A stretch of DNA of 64,000 nucleotides from JALZUE01 sp051251725. Its GTDB lineage: Bacteria > Pseudomonadota > Gammaproteobacteria > Enterobacterales > Alteromonadaceae. The notes below the pieces were generated by a model. That model worked only from the letters and a program-made list of their open reading frames with translations, had not been told where the DNA came from and made no database searches. Below are positions 53,665-63,923 of this stretch, piece by piece. The stretch spans positions 45,206 through 109,205 of the forward strand of contig JBPOFN010000013.1 of NCBI GenBank assembly GCA_051251725.1, given 5' to 3'. The position numbers and the translations under genes were made by a program. Numbering within the stretch: the first letter of the stretch is position 1; each line of letters begins with the position of its first letter.

Positions 53665-54828
53665 TTAATTAGCCGCTATTCGATACTTGCGATCAAACTC
53701 TCTAATTTTACTGATGTAATGCTGCTCGGTTTGTTTGGTCATCACACTGCGTTTGTCATCTAATAGTTGGCCACGAAACTCTTGCGCTATTTGCTTCGCC
53801 GCGCCCAACATTTGATCAAAAACAAGAAAGGCATCACCAGGATTAGGTAAGGTCATAAATAAACTTACCCCCTGAGTTGAAAAACTTTCCATCGCATCAA
53901 GGTCAAAGGTACCTGGGTTCATCATATTCGCTAAACTAAAAGTTACTTTACCATTACCAGCATTGTCTTGGTGACGATGGAATATATTCATCTCACCATA
54001 TTTCATCCCTAAGGTTAATAACGTAGGTAATAACGCGGCGCCGCTGATCATTTGGTTTTCAGGCATAATCACCGTTAGCACAATAACTTCAGGCTCAATA
54101 TCGACTTTTCGCATCGGTTTTTCTTCCGGTTGTGCGGCCGTGTTTACCGGTTCTTCGTCATCTTCAAAGCTTAAACTTTCACCAAAATTAAAACCCAGTT
54201 GATCGTCACTTTTAGATCTTTTTCGGTTGATTTTTTTCAGTGGTTTCACTGACTCAGGTTTAGGGTTACTCACGGGGGTATCATAAACCGCTTTAACCGG
54301 CGCCGTTTCAGCTTTATCTTGTTGAATATTTTCACTTAGCTGACTATTTTCAGCTTTGGCTTGCAGCACTTCATTGATATTGTCAGGCGTTTCCATTTCA
54401 GGAATTAAGTCTTGATCATCAACCACTATCGGCTGCTGAGTCACTTCAAAAGATTCTATTTTATCTGCCGGTAAAACTTCAGGCTCAGCCGCTAACGCTT
54501 TTTCCTTTTCAACGACATCTTTTGGAATTGGGTCGATATTAAATTCTGGCGCTGGCGCTGGTTGATGAGGAATTTCGTGATCTTCAGGCGGGTGTTCAAT
54601 TTCGCCAGTTAGCGCATTACCGCTAATCGCTTTGATTTGGCCCACACCATCTTGATCAAAACCTGAACCATCAAAGTTTCGAGACAAAGGACCAATGTTT
54701 TCTGTTTTAGTTTTTAATTTATATGGATTTCTATTTTTTCTAATTTTCCACATGCCATGCAATAGTATTGCAAAGATTGCGATAGCACTGATGATCATTA
54801 ATGCTGTTCTTATATCGTATTCCATCAT
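53665..54828 (-). CDS. zipA: Cell division protein ZipA
   Basis: 387 aa. An N-terminal membrane helix (about residues 8-27) with the outside-short topology of ZipA, then a basic patch (IRKNRNPYKLKTK), a long acidic Pro/Gln-rich linker (about 60-240), and the C-terminal FtsZ-binding domain (about 250-387), with VIVLTVIMPENQMISGAALLPTLLTLGMKYGEMNIFHRH. It tethers FtsZ to the inner membrane at the septum. It is divergent from cysZ. Confidence 0.94.
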   Translation of the reverse strand: MMEYDIRTALMIISAIAIFAILLHGMWKIRKNRNPYKLKTKTENIGPLSRNFDGSGFDQDGVGQIKAISGNALTGEIEHPPEDHEIPHQPAPAPEFNIDPIPKDVVEKEKALAAEPEVLPADKIESFEVTQQPIVVDDQDLIPEMETPDNINEVLQAKAENSQLSENIQQDKAETAPVKAVYDTPVSNPKPESVKPLKKINRKRSKSDDQLGFNFGESLSFEDDEEPVNTAAQPEEKPMRKVDIEPEVIVLTVIMPENQMISGAALLPTLLTLGMKYGEMNIFHRHQDNAGNGKVTFSLANMMNPGTFDLDAMESFSTQGVSLFMTLPNPGDAFLVFDQMLGAAKQIAQEFRGQLLDDKRSVMTKQTEQHYISKIREFDRKYRIAAN

Positions 54829-55263
54829 CTCGCCTGTGGTGTGAACCTAAGTTAGTAAAATATTTAACCTACTTATATTAATAGCTAACTTATTAAATAT
54901 GTTTAATAAATAATCTTGGATAACATGCTTCAGTTGAATTTTTAGCGCATGTAAACTTTATTAAGCGTGTTTAAAGGTTTTCGCTGAAAAAGATAAAACT
55001 TCTAGCTAATAAACACTTTAAGCTTTATTAATTGCGCATAATAATAAAACGGTCAGCGTTGATAAACCAGTAGAAAAACCACAAAAAGTACTTTTTTTTA
55101 TAATAGTCGATGGAAACCCCTATTACTGGTTAAAATACCAACAATGAATATTCACTAGTCTCTCATCTTGCCAATAGTAATATCTTAATTTGTAACATTT
55201 ATCTGCTTATCATCTGCGTTATCAGTTATATAATAAGCGTATTCCAATCTCAATTGATACATT
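54829..55263. promoter_or_regulatory. zipA/cysZ divergent region
   Basis: 435 bases, AT-rich, with no coding region. It must hold the promoters of zipA and cysZ. No operator was identified by eye. Confidence 0.5.
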
Positions 55264-56010
55264 ATGCATAGTTCATCAGGTAAATTAGCGACTAGCGGCG
55301 CTGGATATTTTTTTCTCGGTTTTAAATTAATTAAAATGAAAGGCATTCGTCGTTTTGTATTTGTGCCTTTACTTGTTAACTTAGTTTTATTTTACTTCGC
55401 GTTTTCATACCTTTACAAAAAAATGGAATATTATATGGCAGAATTAAACAGCTATATTCCAGAAATGTTTTCATGGTTAATGCACTTAATTTGGCCGTTA
55501 GCGGTAGTCTGTATGTTAGTGATGTTTTCTTTTATTTTTAGCTCTGTCGCTAATTGGTTGGCGGCGCCGTTTAACGGTTTATTATCCGAAAAAATGGAAG
55601 CGTTATTAACCAATGAATCACCACCGGATGGTAATATTGGCGAAATAGTTAAAGACATCCCAAGAACCTTTATCCGTGAATGGCAAAAATTTACTTATTA
55701 TTTACCTCGTGCGATTGGCTTTTTATTAATATTTTTTATTCTGCCGATCATCGGCCAAGTAATTTGGTTTTTATTTGTCGCTTGGATGATGGCAATACAA
55801 TATAAAGATTATCCGTTTGACAACCACCGCATTCCATTTCATCAAATGCGCTCTATACTATTGCAAAACAAAGGTATAAGTTTTAGTTTTGGTATTACTA
55901 CCAGTATATTTTCAATGCTGCCAATTGTGAACTTGGTAGTCATGCCTGTCGCCATTTGCGGCGCAACAGCACTGTGGGTTGATGAATATAAACCGCTAAT
56001 AAAGGTTTAA
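55264..56010 (+). CDS. cysZ: Sulfate transporter CysZ
   Basis: 248 aa (E. coli 253) with four membrane-spanning or re-entrant helices. MHSSSGKLATSGAGYFFLGFKLIKMKGIRRFVFVPLLVNLVLF at the N-terminus, SSVANWLAAPFNGLLSEKMEALL, and PRTFIREWQKFTYYLPRAIGFLLIFFILPIIGQ identify the family. CysZ imports sulfate for cysteine synthesis. The position beside zipA is conserved. Confidence 0.94.
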   Translation: MHSSSGKLATSGAGYFFLGFKLIKMKGIRRFVFVPLLVNLVLFYFAFSYLYKKMEYYMAELNSYIPEMFSWLMHLIWPLAVVCMLVMFSFIFSSVANWLAAPFNGLLSEKMEALLTNESPPDGNIGEIVKDIPRTFIREWQKFTYYLPRAIGFLLIFFILPIIGQVIWFLFVAWMMAIQYKDYPFDNHRIPFHQMRSILLQNKGISFSFGITTSIFSMLPIVNLVVMPVAICGATALWVDEYKPLIKV

Positions 56011-56147
56011 TAGCAAAGGCTTAGCGCAATATAAGTTGACCTAATTGGATTTCGCTTTTACAGTGTAAGGAATAAAGCTCTTCGTAGTTACCTTATCTTT
56101 GTGAAGAATCTAGGTAAAGAGAAGCAAAGCTAAGTAAGGCAAATTAT

Positions 56148-56495
56148 ATGAAAAACCTCAAGAAAAAATTAGCATGTGTATTGTTATTAAACGCTTTTCA
56201 CAGCAGCTTAGTTTTTGCTGAACAAGAAACAAGTATTGACGTATCAACGATGCCAGATGCACAAGTGTTTGCATCTTTCACCGAATCATTACCAGCTGTG
56301 GTTAACTATTTTTCTAAAGCAGAAAAGCAAACCATTATCGATTTTTATCTTGAGCAATATGGCACAGCATTATCACAAGAGACTAAGCGTCAGCGCTTAA
56401 CCTTAACTTTTCATCAAAACGGTAATGAGATACGCGTTGTGATCTCAGAGCAAAATAACAAACGGCAAGTTGATGTGTTAGTCACTAAAATTTAA
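56148..56495 (+). CDS. Periplasmic conserved hypothetical protein
   Basis: 115 aa with a signal peptide of about 25 residues (VFA|EQE). The mature part contains FTESLPAVVNYFSKAEKQTIIDFYLEQYGTALSQETKRQRLTLTFHQNGNEIRVVISEQNNKRQVDVLV, a small alpha plus beta domain with no cysteine. Not recognised. It is followed by a strong terminator. Confidence 0.7.
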   Translation: MKNLKKKLACVLLLNAFHSSLVFAEQETSIDVSTMPDAQVFASFTESLPAVVNYFSKAEKQTIIDFYLEQYGTALSQETKRQRLTLTFHQNGNEIRVVISEQNNKRQVDVLVTKI

Positions 56496-56592
56496 TTATC
56501 TTCCTTGTTTTTAGTCTTGATAGTTACAAGTACCAGCCATAGCTGTACTAAATTATATCAAGTAGGTTAAATCGAGTAGCCGTTTTAAAAGC

Positions 56593-56626
56593 AAAAAAAA
56601 TCCGAAACCTAGGTTTCGGATTTTTT
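56593..56626. terminator. Bidirectional terminator
   Basis: Perfect palindrome AAAAATCCGAAACCT / AGGTTTCGGATTTTT with A and T runs outside, between converging genes (56148-56495 and the peroxiredoxin). Confidence 0.9.
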
Positions 56627-56670
56627 ATTTTTCGCAAATGACTTAATGTAAAATTATTTGCTCACGCTAA

Positions 56671-57276
56671 TTATAATTTATCAGCGTTACCAGCTAAGTA
56701 TGATGCAACGCCTTCAGCGTTTGGCTTCATACCTGCATCACCTTCTTGCCAGCCAGCAGGACAAACTTCGCCGTGTTCTTCTGTGAAAGTTAAGGCATCG
56801 ATCATACGTAACATTTCATCGATGTTACGACCTAATGGTAAGTCGTTAACAACTTGATGACGAACATCACCAGTAGCATCAATTAAGAAAGAACCACGGA
56901 ATGCAACGCCAGCACTTGGATGCTCAACGTCGTATGCTTTACAAATTTCATGTTTAACGTCAGCAACTAATGGGTATTTAACTGGGCCAATACCACCTTC
57001 GTTTACTGGCGTGTTACGCCATGCAGCATGAGTAAATTGTGAATCAATTGAAACACCAATGACAACAACACCACGTTTTTCGAATTCAGCAATACGCTTA
57101 TCAAAAGCGATTAACTCTGAAGGACATACAAATGTGAAATCTAGTGGATAGAAAAATAAAACTGCTTTTTTACCTTTGATTGCTTCGCTTAAAGAAAAGC
57201 TATCAACAATTTCACCGCTACCTAATACGGCTGCTGCAGTAAAGTCCGGTGCTGGACGACCTACTAGTACACTCAT
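56671..57276 (-). CDS. 2-Cys peroxiredoxin (Prx1/AhpC type)
   Basis: 201 aa from the ATG at 57276; GGAG lies 6 bases upstream and an earlier ATG would add only MEKK. The peroxidatic Cys is in DFTFVCPSELIAFDKR near residue 52 and the resolving Cys in EEHGEVCPAGWQEG near 173, the typical dimeric 2-Cys arrangement. It reduces H2O2 and organic peroxides with thioredoxin or AhpF. Its neighbours grxD and sodB complete a stress cluster. Confidence 0.94.
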   Translation of the reverse strand: MSVLVGRPAPDFTAAAVLGSGEIVDSFSLSEAIKGKKAVLFFYPLDFTFVCPSELIAFDKRIAEFEKRGVVVIGVSIDSQFTHAAWRNTPVNEGGIGPVKYPLVADVKHEICKAYDVEHPSAGVAFRGSFLIDATGDVRHQVVNDLPLGRNIDEMLRMIDALTFTEEHGEVCPAGWQEGDAGMKPNAEGVASYLAGNADKL

Positions 57277-57414
57277 TTTTTTCTCCATTTATTATATAAA
57301 TAGTGATATTGCTACCACTGTTTTAGTTTGAAACACTAATGATTAAATAATTAATCTATAATTCAACAACTAGTATTGTGGCGTTATAAAATTTTTCAAC
57401 GCTCTAGATAAAAT

Positions 57415-57753
57415 TTATTCTGCGCTTGATGCTTCTGCTTTAGCTGCTGCCGCTTTTAATATCGGTGCTAATTCGCCTTGTTGAAACATTTCTAAAATAA
57501 TGTCACAACCACCAATTAACTCACCATCTACCCATAATTGTGGGAAAGTTGGCCAGTCAGCATACTTAGGTAATTCAGCTCGAATATCTGGATTTTGAAG
57601 AATATCAACATAAGCAAACTTTTCGCCGCAGTTCATCATCGCCTGCGCTGTTTGCGCAGAAAAACCACAGCTTGGTAATTTTGGCGAACCTTTCATGTAT
57701 AACAAAATACTGTTTTCGGCAATTTGTGCTTTAATCTTTTCAATCGTTTCCAT
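57415..57753 (-). CDS. grxD: Monothiol glutaredoxin Grx4 (GrxD)
   Basis: 112 aa. CGFS active site at residues 29-32 (LPSCGFSAQ), plus the glutathione-binding WPTFPQLWVDGELIGGCDII. Monothiol glutaredoxins bind a [2Fe-2S] cluster with BolA and help cluster trafficking. It is upstream of the peroxiredoxin gene on the same strand, 138 bp apart. Confidence 0.95.
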   Translation of the reverse strand: METIEKIKAQIAENSILLYMKGSPKLPSCGFSAQTAQAMMNCGEKFAYVDILQNPDIRAELPKYADWPTFPQLWVDGELIGGCDIILEMFQQGELAPILKAAAAKAEASSAE

Positions 57754-58089
57754 AGTAACCTCTAATTCTGAATAGCTATTGCATTATATAATGACAAAGA
57801 GTTGAATGACAGGAAGCCATTAAATAATCAAATAACTACTAATATGTGTTTTGAGCCCAATTAAATCATTTGGTGCCCTAAAAATCGATGGCAAAGCTAA
57901 TAATTTTAAGTAAACTATACATGCTTAAATAATTCCTGAGTATTTTACTAGGTTTTTATCAAAAGCAAACAACTTCTTTATTTTTGCGCAAAAATAAATA
58001 ACAGAATTCAGCTTAATTGATTAGTTATTTAAGCTATTAACCAATTTACTCGTTGAATTGGCCAACATTAATAAATCATGGAGAAAACA
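57754..58089. other. grxD/sodB divergent region
   Basis: 336 bases with no coding region. It must carry the grxD and sodB promoters; no Fur or other operator was recognised by eye. Confidence 0.5.
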
Positions 58090-58671
58090 ATGGCAATTGA
58101 ATTACCAGCCCTTCCGTACGAGCAAAATGCATTAGAACCACATATTTCAGCTGAAACATTATCTTTTCACTACGGCAAACATCACAACACTTACGTTGTT
58201 AAATTAAATGGCCTTATTGAAGGTACTGATTTTGATGGTAAATCTTTAGAAGATATCATTAAATCTTCTGAAGGTGGCGTATTTAACAATGCAGCTCAAA
58301 TCTGGAACCACACTTTTTACTGGAACAGCTTAAGCCCTAATGGCGGCGGCGAACCAACGGGTGCTTTAGCTGACGCGATCAATGCAAGCTTTGGTTCTTT
58401 TGCTGAGTTCAAAGCAAAATTCACTGACAGCGCAATTAACAACTTCGGCTCTAGCTGGACTTGGTTAGTTAAAAAAGCTGACGGTAGTTTAGCAATTGTT
58501 AACACTTCAAATGCTGCAACACCATTAACAGATGAAGGCGTAACGCCATTGATCACTGTTGATTTATGGGAACATGCTTACTACATTGATTACCGCAATG
58601 TACGTCCAGATTACTTAAACGGTTTCTGGGCATTAGCTAACTGGGATTTTGCTTCAGCAAACTTCGCATAA
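58090..58671 (+). CDS. sodB: Iron superoxide dismutase
   Basis: 193 aa from the ATG at 58090 (MAIELPALPYE), with GGAG 6 bases upstream. Metal ligands: His in LSFHYGKHHNTYVV, His in AQIWNHTFYWNSL, and Asp/His in DLWEHAYYIDYRN. The AQIWNHTFYW and LPPLPY-like start point to the iron form, not manganese. It removes superoxide in the cytoplasm. Confidence 0.97.
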   Translation: MAIELPALPYEQNALEPHISAETLSFHYGKHHNTYVVKLNGLIEGTDFDGKSLEDIIKSSEGGVFNNAAQIWNHTFYWNSLSPNGGGEPTGALADAINASFGSFAEFKAKFTDSAINNFGSSWTWLVKKADGSLAIVNTSNAATPLTDEGVTPLITVDLWEHAYYIDYRNVRPDYLNGFWALANWDFASANFA

Positions 58672-58972
58672 TCATTAATTAGCTACTATTAGTTAATATC
58701 AAAAACCGGCAAGCTTGCCGGTTTTTTTATCTCTGCCTTTTATTCCCCCTCTTGCCCCTTTAATCCCCCTCATAAAAAATAATTCTTAATTTATCAGTCG
58801 CTTCTGAAATTTTTTACTAAACTTAGAAATAGATAGCTGATTCTCGCGGTTATCTATTTTTACAAGCTAAAGCGTTTAACAAGGATAGCGTTAGTTACTT
58901 AACGTTGATGTTTACAGCACTATGTAAATTTAATTGTTGATGACGTTTATTTTTCTGTTTTGGGAGAAGGTT
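58672..58972. other. sodB/prkA spacer
   Basis: 301 bases: the sodB terminator and the promoter region for prkA. Nothing else recognised. Confidence 0.5.
58701..58728 (+). terminator. Rho-independent terminator of sodB
   Basis: AAAAACCGGCAAGCTTGCCGGTTTTTTT, a perfect self-complementary stem with a T run. Confidence 0.9.
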
Positions 58973-60907
58973 ATGAGTATTTTTCAACATTATCAGTCGC
59001 GCTACGATGAAGCCCAAGAAGAGCGTTTTTCTATTCAAGAGTTTTTAGACCTTTGTCGCCAAGATAAAAATGCCTATGCTTCGGCATCAGAACGTTTGTT
59101 AACGGCAATCGGTGAGCCTGAAATGGTTGATACCGCCAATAACCCTCGGCTTAGTCGGCTTTTTTCTAACCGCGTTATTGCCCGCTACCCTGCATTTTCA
59201 GACTTTTATGGCATGGAAGACGCAATTGAACAAATTGTCTCATACCTAACACATGCCTCTCAGGGATTAGAAGAGCAGAAACAAATTTTGTATTTATTAG
59301 GCCCTGTTGGCGGCGGTAAATCATCACTCGCTGAAAAATTAAAAGCGCTGATGCAGCGTGAACCTATTTATGTATTAAGTGCCAATGGTGTACGTAGCCC
59401 GGTGAATGATCACCCTTTTTGTTTATTCGACTCAAATGCCGACGGCAAGATTTTAAAAGAGGAATACAATATTCCGGTTCGATATTTAAATACGATTATG
59501 TCGCCATGGGTGTCAAAACGTTTACATGAGTTTGGCGGTGATATTGCTAAATTTGACGTGGTAAAAGTTTATCCGTCTATTTTAGATCAATTAGCCATCG
59601 CAAAAACTGAGCCCGGTGATGACAACAATCAAGATATCTCAACCTTAGTCGGTAAAGTTGATATTCGTCAGTTAGAACATTTTGCCCAAAACGACCCTGA
59701 CGCTTACAGTTATTCAGGTGCTTTATGTCGTGCCAACCAAGGGTTGATGGAATTTGTCGAAATGTTTAAAGCGCCAATAAAAGTGCTACATCCGCTATTA
59801 ACCGCAACTCAGGAAGGTAACTATAATCCAACAGAAGGTTTATCAGCACTGCCCTTTAAGGGAATTTTATTAGCTCATTCTAATGAATCAGAATGGCAAA
59901 CGTTTCGCAACAATAAAAACAATGAAGCCTTTTTAGACCGCGTCTATATTGTCAAAGTACCTTATTGTATGCGGGTATCTGAAGAAGTTAAGATTTATCA
60001 AAAGCTAATTGAAAACAGTGAATTAAATAGCGCGCAATGTGCACCTGACACCTTGGAAACCTTAGCTAAGTTCTCTGTGCTTTCACGCTTAAAAGAACCT
60101 GAAAATTCTAGTCTTTATTCTAAAATGCGCGTTTATGATGGTGAAAGCTTAAAGGACACAGATCCCAAGGCAAAATCTTATCAAGAGTATCGTGATTATG
60201 CCGGGCTGGAAGAAGGCATGTCGGGGCTTTCAACGCGTTTTGCGTTTAAAATTCTGTCACGGGTTTTTAACTTTGATCATTTAGAAGTTGCCGCCAATCC
60301 AGTGCATTTATTTTATGTGCTTGAACAACAAATTGAACGTGAGCAATTACCAAAAGAAACCGCTGAGCGTTATTTAGAATTTATTAAAGGCTATTTAACT
60401 CAGCAGTATATTGAATTTATCGGCAAAGAAATTCAAACCGCTTATCTCGAGTCGTATTCAGAATATGGTCAGAATATTTTTGACCGTTATGTCAGTTATG
60501 CCGATTTTTGGATCCAAGATCAAGAATACCGAGACGCAGAAACCGGACAACTATTTGATCGTGAAGCGTTAAATAATGAATTAGAAAAAATAGAAAAACC
60601 TGCAGGCATTAGTAATCCAAAAGATTTTCGTAATGAAATCGTCAATTTTGTTTTGCGTGCTAAAGCCAATAATAACGGTAAAAATCCGAATTGGACCAGT
60701 TATGAAAAACTGCGCACTGTGATTGAGAAAAAAATGTTTTCAAATACCGAAGACTTACTACCGGTTATTTCATTTAATGCCAAAACCTCAAACGAAGATC
60801 AGCAAAAACATGATGATTTTGTTGAACGCATGATGAGTAAAGGCTACACCCAAAAGCAAGTGCGGCTTTTATCTGAATGGTATTTACGTGTTAGAAAATC
60901 CTCTTAA
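58973..60907 (+). CDS. yeaG: PrkA family serine protein kinase (YeaG)
   Basis: 644 aa from the ATG at 58973 with GGGAGAAGG 5 bases upstream; the longer frame would add a hydrophobic stretch not seen in the family. It has an AAA+ core with Walker A LGPVGGGKSSLAEKL near residue 108, and a C-terminal kinase-like domain. YeaG of E. coli works with YeaH in nitrogen starvation and stationary phase; PrkA of Bacillus is linked to sporulation. It heads the yeaG-yeaH-spoVR row, 33 bp before yeaH. Confidence 0.95.
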   Translation: MSIFQHYQSRYDEAQEERFSIQEFLDLCRQDKNAYASASERLLTAIGEPEMVDTANNPRLSRLFSNRVIARYPAFSDFYGMEDAIEQIVSYLTHASQGLEEQKQILYLLGPVGGGKSSLAEKLKALMQREPIYVLSANGVRSPVNDHPFCLFDSNADGKILKEEYNIPVRYLNTIMSPWVSKRLHEFGGDIAKFDVVKVYPSILDQLAIAKTEPGDDNNQDISTLVGKVDIRQLEHFAQNDPDAYSYSGALCRANQGLMEFVEMFKAPIKVLHPLLTATQEGNYNPTEGLSALPFKGILLAHSNESEWQTFRNNKNNEAFLDRVYIVKVPYCMRVSEEVKIYQKLIENSELNSAQCAPDTLETLAKFSVLSRLKEPENSSLYSKMRVYDGESLKDTDPKAKSYQEYRDYAGLEEGMSGLSTRFAFKILSRVFNFDHLEVAANPVHLFYVLEQQIEREQLPKETAERYLEFIKGYLTQQYIEFIGKEIQTAYLESYSEYGQNIFDRYVSYADFWIQDQEYRDAETGQLFDREALNNELEKIEKPAGISNPKDFRNEIVNFVLRAKANNNGKNPNWTSYEKLRTVIEKKMFSNTEDLLPVISFNAKTSNEDQQKHDDFVERMMSKGYTQKQVRLLSEWYLRVRKSS

Positions 60908-60940
60908 GTGTTATTTAAGTAGTTAGCAAAAGGAGGTTAT

Positions 60941-62218
60941 ATGTCGAACTTTATTGATAGACGATTAAATAGTAAGAATAAAAGCACGGTTAATCGCCAG
61001 CGCTTTATCCGTCGCTATAAAAGTCAAATCAAAAAATCAGTCTCCGACGCGATAAATAATCGCGGCGTTACTGATGTTGAATCTGGCGAGAGTATTACCA
61101 TCGCCAGAAAAGACTTGTCTGAGCCCATATTTCATCAGGACCATGGCGGTGTGCGTGATCGCATTCACCCCGGTAACGACCAATTTACCGCTGGAGACCG
61201 CATTCCGCGCCCTGAAGGCGGCCAAGGGCAAGGCGCTGGCCAAGGTGATGCCAGCGATTCTGGCGAAGGTGATGACGATTTTGTGTTTTCAATCAGCAAA
61301 GACGAATATTTAAATTTATTATTTGAAGATTTAGCCCTGCCCAATTTAGAAAAAAATCAGCTCGACAAACTGATCGAATATAAAACGACCCGCGCGGGTT
61401 ATTGTGCCGAAGGCGTACCTGCCAATATTGATATTGTAAAATCATTACAAGGCTCTATTGCCCGTAGAATTGCGATGACGGCAAGTAAGCGCCGCACGTT
61501 ACGAGAATTAGAAGCAGCGCTTGAAAAGCTGTTAGAAAATGAACTAGGAAATTCTAGCCGTATTGCTGAAATAACGCTTGAGATAGCCGAGCTTAAAGCC
61601 AATATCGCGAAAGTGCCGTTTATCGACACCTTCGATTTACGTTTTCGAAATTATGCCAAACAAGCCGTGCCTACTTCAAAAGCAGTAATGTTTTGTTTAA
61701 TGGATGTTTCAGGGTCAATGGATCAAGCCACCAAAGATATCGCTAAACGCTTTTATATTTTGCTGTATTTATTTTTAACTCGTACTTATAAGTCAATAGA
61801 TGTGGTTTATATCCGCCATCATACCCAAGCGAAGGAAGTAGACGAGCAAGAATTTTTTTATTCACAAGAAACTGGTGGCACAATTGCATCATCAGCGCTG
61901 GTTTTAATGGATGAAATTATTAGAGACAGATACAACGCTGGCGATTGGAATATTTATGGTGCACAAGCTTCTGACGGTGATAACTGGGCCGATGACTCAC
62001 CGACATGTAAAAAGATTCTATTAGATAAAATTTTGCCAAAAGTACGTTATTTTAGTTATATCGAAATTACCCAACATGCTCATCAAACACTGTGGAATCA
62101 ATACCAAGAAGTCGCAAATGCCAATAATTCATTTGCCATTCGGCATATCAAAACCGCACATGACATTTATCCCGTGTTTAGGGATTTATTTAAAAAGTCG
62201 ACCGAAACCGCCGCGTAA
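60941..62218 (+). CDS. yeaH: YeaH/YhbH family protein (DUF444, von Willebrand A-like)
   Basis: 425 aa. It begins FIDRRLNSKNKSTVNRQRFIRRYKSQIKKSVSDAI, then a Gly/Asp-rich stretch (about 90-110), and a VWA-like domain with a MIDAS motif DVSGSMDQ near residue 255 followed by a Thr-containing loop GGTIASSALVLMDEII. The partner of PrkA/YeaG in a stress-response operon; the metal-binding site suggests protein-protein contact. An AGGAGG ribosome site precedes the ATG. Confidence 0.93.
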   Translation: MSNFIDRRLNSKNKSTVNRQRFIRRYKSQIKKSVSDAINNRGVTDVESGESITIARKDLSEPIFHQDHGGVRDRIHPGNDQFTAGDRIPRPEGGQGQGAGQGDASDSGEGDDDFVFSISKDEYLNLLFEDLALPNLEKNQLDKLIEYKTTRAGYCAEGVPANIDIVKSLQGSIARRIAMTASKRRTLRELEAALEKLLENELGNSSRIAEITLEIAELKANIAKVPFIDTFDLRFRNYAKQAVPTSKAVMFCLMDVSGSMDQATKDIAKRFYILLYLFLTRTYKSIDVVYIRHHTQAKEVDEQEFFYSQETGGTIASSALVLMDEIIRDRYNAGDWNIYGAQASDGDNWADDSPTCKKILLDKILPKVRYFSYIEITQHAHQTLWNQYQEVANANNSFAIRHIKTAHDIYPVFRDLFKKSTETAA

Positions 62219-62389
62219 AATCACTTATATTTTCAATAACCAGCGGGGTTACTATCAAGCTGGCTGATAAGTAACGCGGTAAGTACGGATAGGTAACAAC
62301 AGAAGAAACGTAAAAGTAACGTATCTTGTAAGTGCCAAGTTTTTAAGACCGAATCAATGGCCTAAGGGATGCTTAATCAGGAGAAAAGT

Positions 62390-63922
62390 ATGGTAACTAA
62401 AAAGAAGCAAACACCGTTAAGTGATGGCCCTGACTGGACGTTTCCATTATTAGAGCAATATGAAAATGAAATTGCTCGGGTGGCAAAACTGTATAAATTA
62501 GATACCTACCCTAATCAAATTGAAGTTATTACCGCTGAGCAAATGATGGATGCTTATGCCAGTGTCGGCATGCCTATTGGTTATAATCATTGGACTTACG
62601 GAAAAAAATTCATTCAAACCGAGCAAAATTATAAACGCGGTCAAATGGGTTTGGCTTATGAAATTGTTATCAATTCTGAGCCTTGTATTTCATACCTGAT
62701 GGAAGAAAACACCATCACGATGCAAGCCTTAGTTATGGCGCATGCCTGTTTTGGCCACAATTCCTTTTTTAAAGGTAATTATTTATTCCAAGCGTGGACC
62801 GATGCCAGTTCAATTATTGATTACCTTTTATTTGCTAAAAAATATATTGCTGATTGCGAACAAAAATACGGCATTGATGAAGTTGAAACTTGTTTAGATG
62901 CTTGTCATGCCTTGATGAACCATGGTGTTGATCGTTATAAACGGCCGCAAAAAATATCCTTAGATGAAGAATTAAGAAGACAAAAAGATCGAGAGTCTTA
63001 CCTGCAATCACAAGTCAATACTTTGTGGCGCACTATTCCTGCCGATGAAAACAGTAAAAGGAAAGCAAAACCCAAATATCCTGCTGAGCCACAAGAAAAT
63101 ATTTTATATTTTATTGAAAAAAACGCGCCTTTATTAAAACCTTGGCAACGTGAATTGGTAAGGATAGTAAGAAAAATATCACAATATTTTTATCCGCAAA
63201 AACAAACACAAGTGATGAACGAAGGCTGGGCTTGTTTTTGGCATTACAGTATTTTAAATCATTTATACGACGAAGGTTTGGTGACTGATAAATTTATGAT
63301 GGAGTTTTTACACAATCATACCAATGTTGTCGCACAGCCTGAATATAACAGCCCTTATTATTCAGGCATTAATCCCTATGCATTAGGTTTTAATATGTTT
63401 ATCGACATTAAACGTATCTGCCAAGAGCCGACTGAAGAAGACACATATTGGTTTCCTGAAATAGCCGGTAGTGATTGGTTAGAAACTGTGCATTTTGCGA
63501 TGGAAAACTTTAAAGATGAAAGTTTTATCAGCCAGTTTTTATCGCCTAAATTAATGCGTGATTTTAAACTGTTCCAAATTCATGATGATGAAAAAGAAAA
63601 CTTTGTTGAAATCGCCGCGATCCATAACGAAGCCGGTTATCGCCAAATTAGACAAGCACTGTCAGAACAATACAATCTCAGTAACCTTGAAGCGAATATT
63701 CAAGTCACTTCTGCCAATATTACGGGTGATAGATCGTTAACCTTAAAATATACCCCGCATAACGATATTCCGCTGTCGGGTTCAAAACACGAGGTCTTAA
63801 AACATCTTCACTATTTATGGCAGTTTGATATCAAACTAGTACAAGATAACAAACAAGGTGAAGAAGAAGTAATCGCGAGCTGCCCTATATACGATAAGGC
63901 GCTGGAAGAAAAAGTAATTTAA
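62390..63922 (+). CDS. ycgB: SpoVR family protein (YcgB)
   Basis: 510 aa from the ATG at 62390 (AGGAG 7 bases upstream; the ATG at 62369 adds MLNQEKS and is less likely). Family signatures: DWTFPLLEQYENEIARVAKLYKLDTYPNQIEVI, MPIGYNHWTYGKKF, LVMAHACFGHNSFFKGN, and MNEGWACFWHYSILNHLYDEG. The PrkA-YeaH-SpoVR trio is a conserved stress-related set of unknown mechanism. It stands 171 bp after yeaH and before a heptamer array. Confidence 0.95.
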   Translation: MVTKKKQTPLSDGPDWTFPLLEQYENEIARVAKLYKLDTYPNQIEVITAEQMMDAYASVGMPIGYNHWTYGKKFIQTEQNYKRGQMGLAYEIVINSEPCISYLMEENTITMQALVMAHACFGHNSFFKGNYLFQAWTDASSIIDYLLFAKKYIADCEQKYGIDEVETCLDACHALMNHGVDRYKRPQKISLDEELRRQKDRESYLQSQVNTLWRTIPADENSKRKAKPKYPAEPQENILYFIEKNAPLLKPWQRELVRIVRKISQYFYPQKQTQVMNEGWACFWHYSILNHLYDEGLVTDKFMMEFLHNHTNVVAQPEYNSPYYSGINPYALGFNMFIDIKRICQEPTEEDTYWFPEIAGSDWLETVHFAMENFKDESFISQFLSPKLMRDFKLFQIHDDEKENFVEIAAIHNEAGYRQIRQALSEQYNLSNLEANIQVTSANITGDRSLTLKYTPHNDIPLSGSKHEVLKHLHYLWQFDIKLVQDNKQGEEEVIASCPIYDKALEEKVI

Positions 63923-63923
63923 C

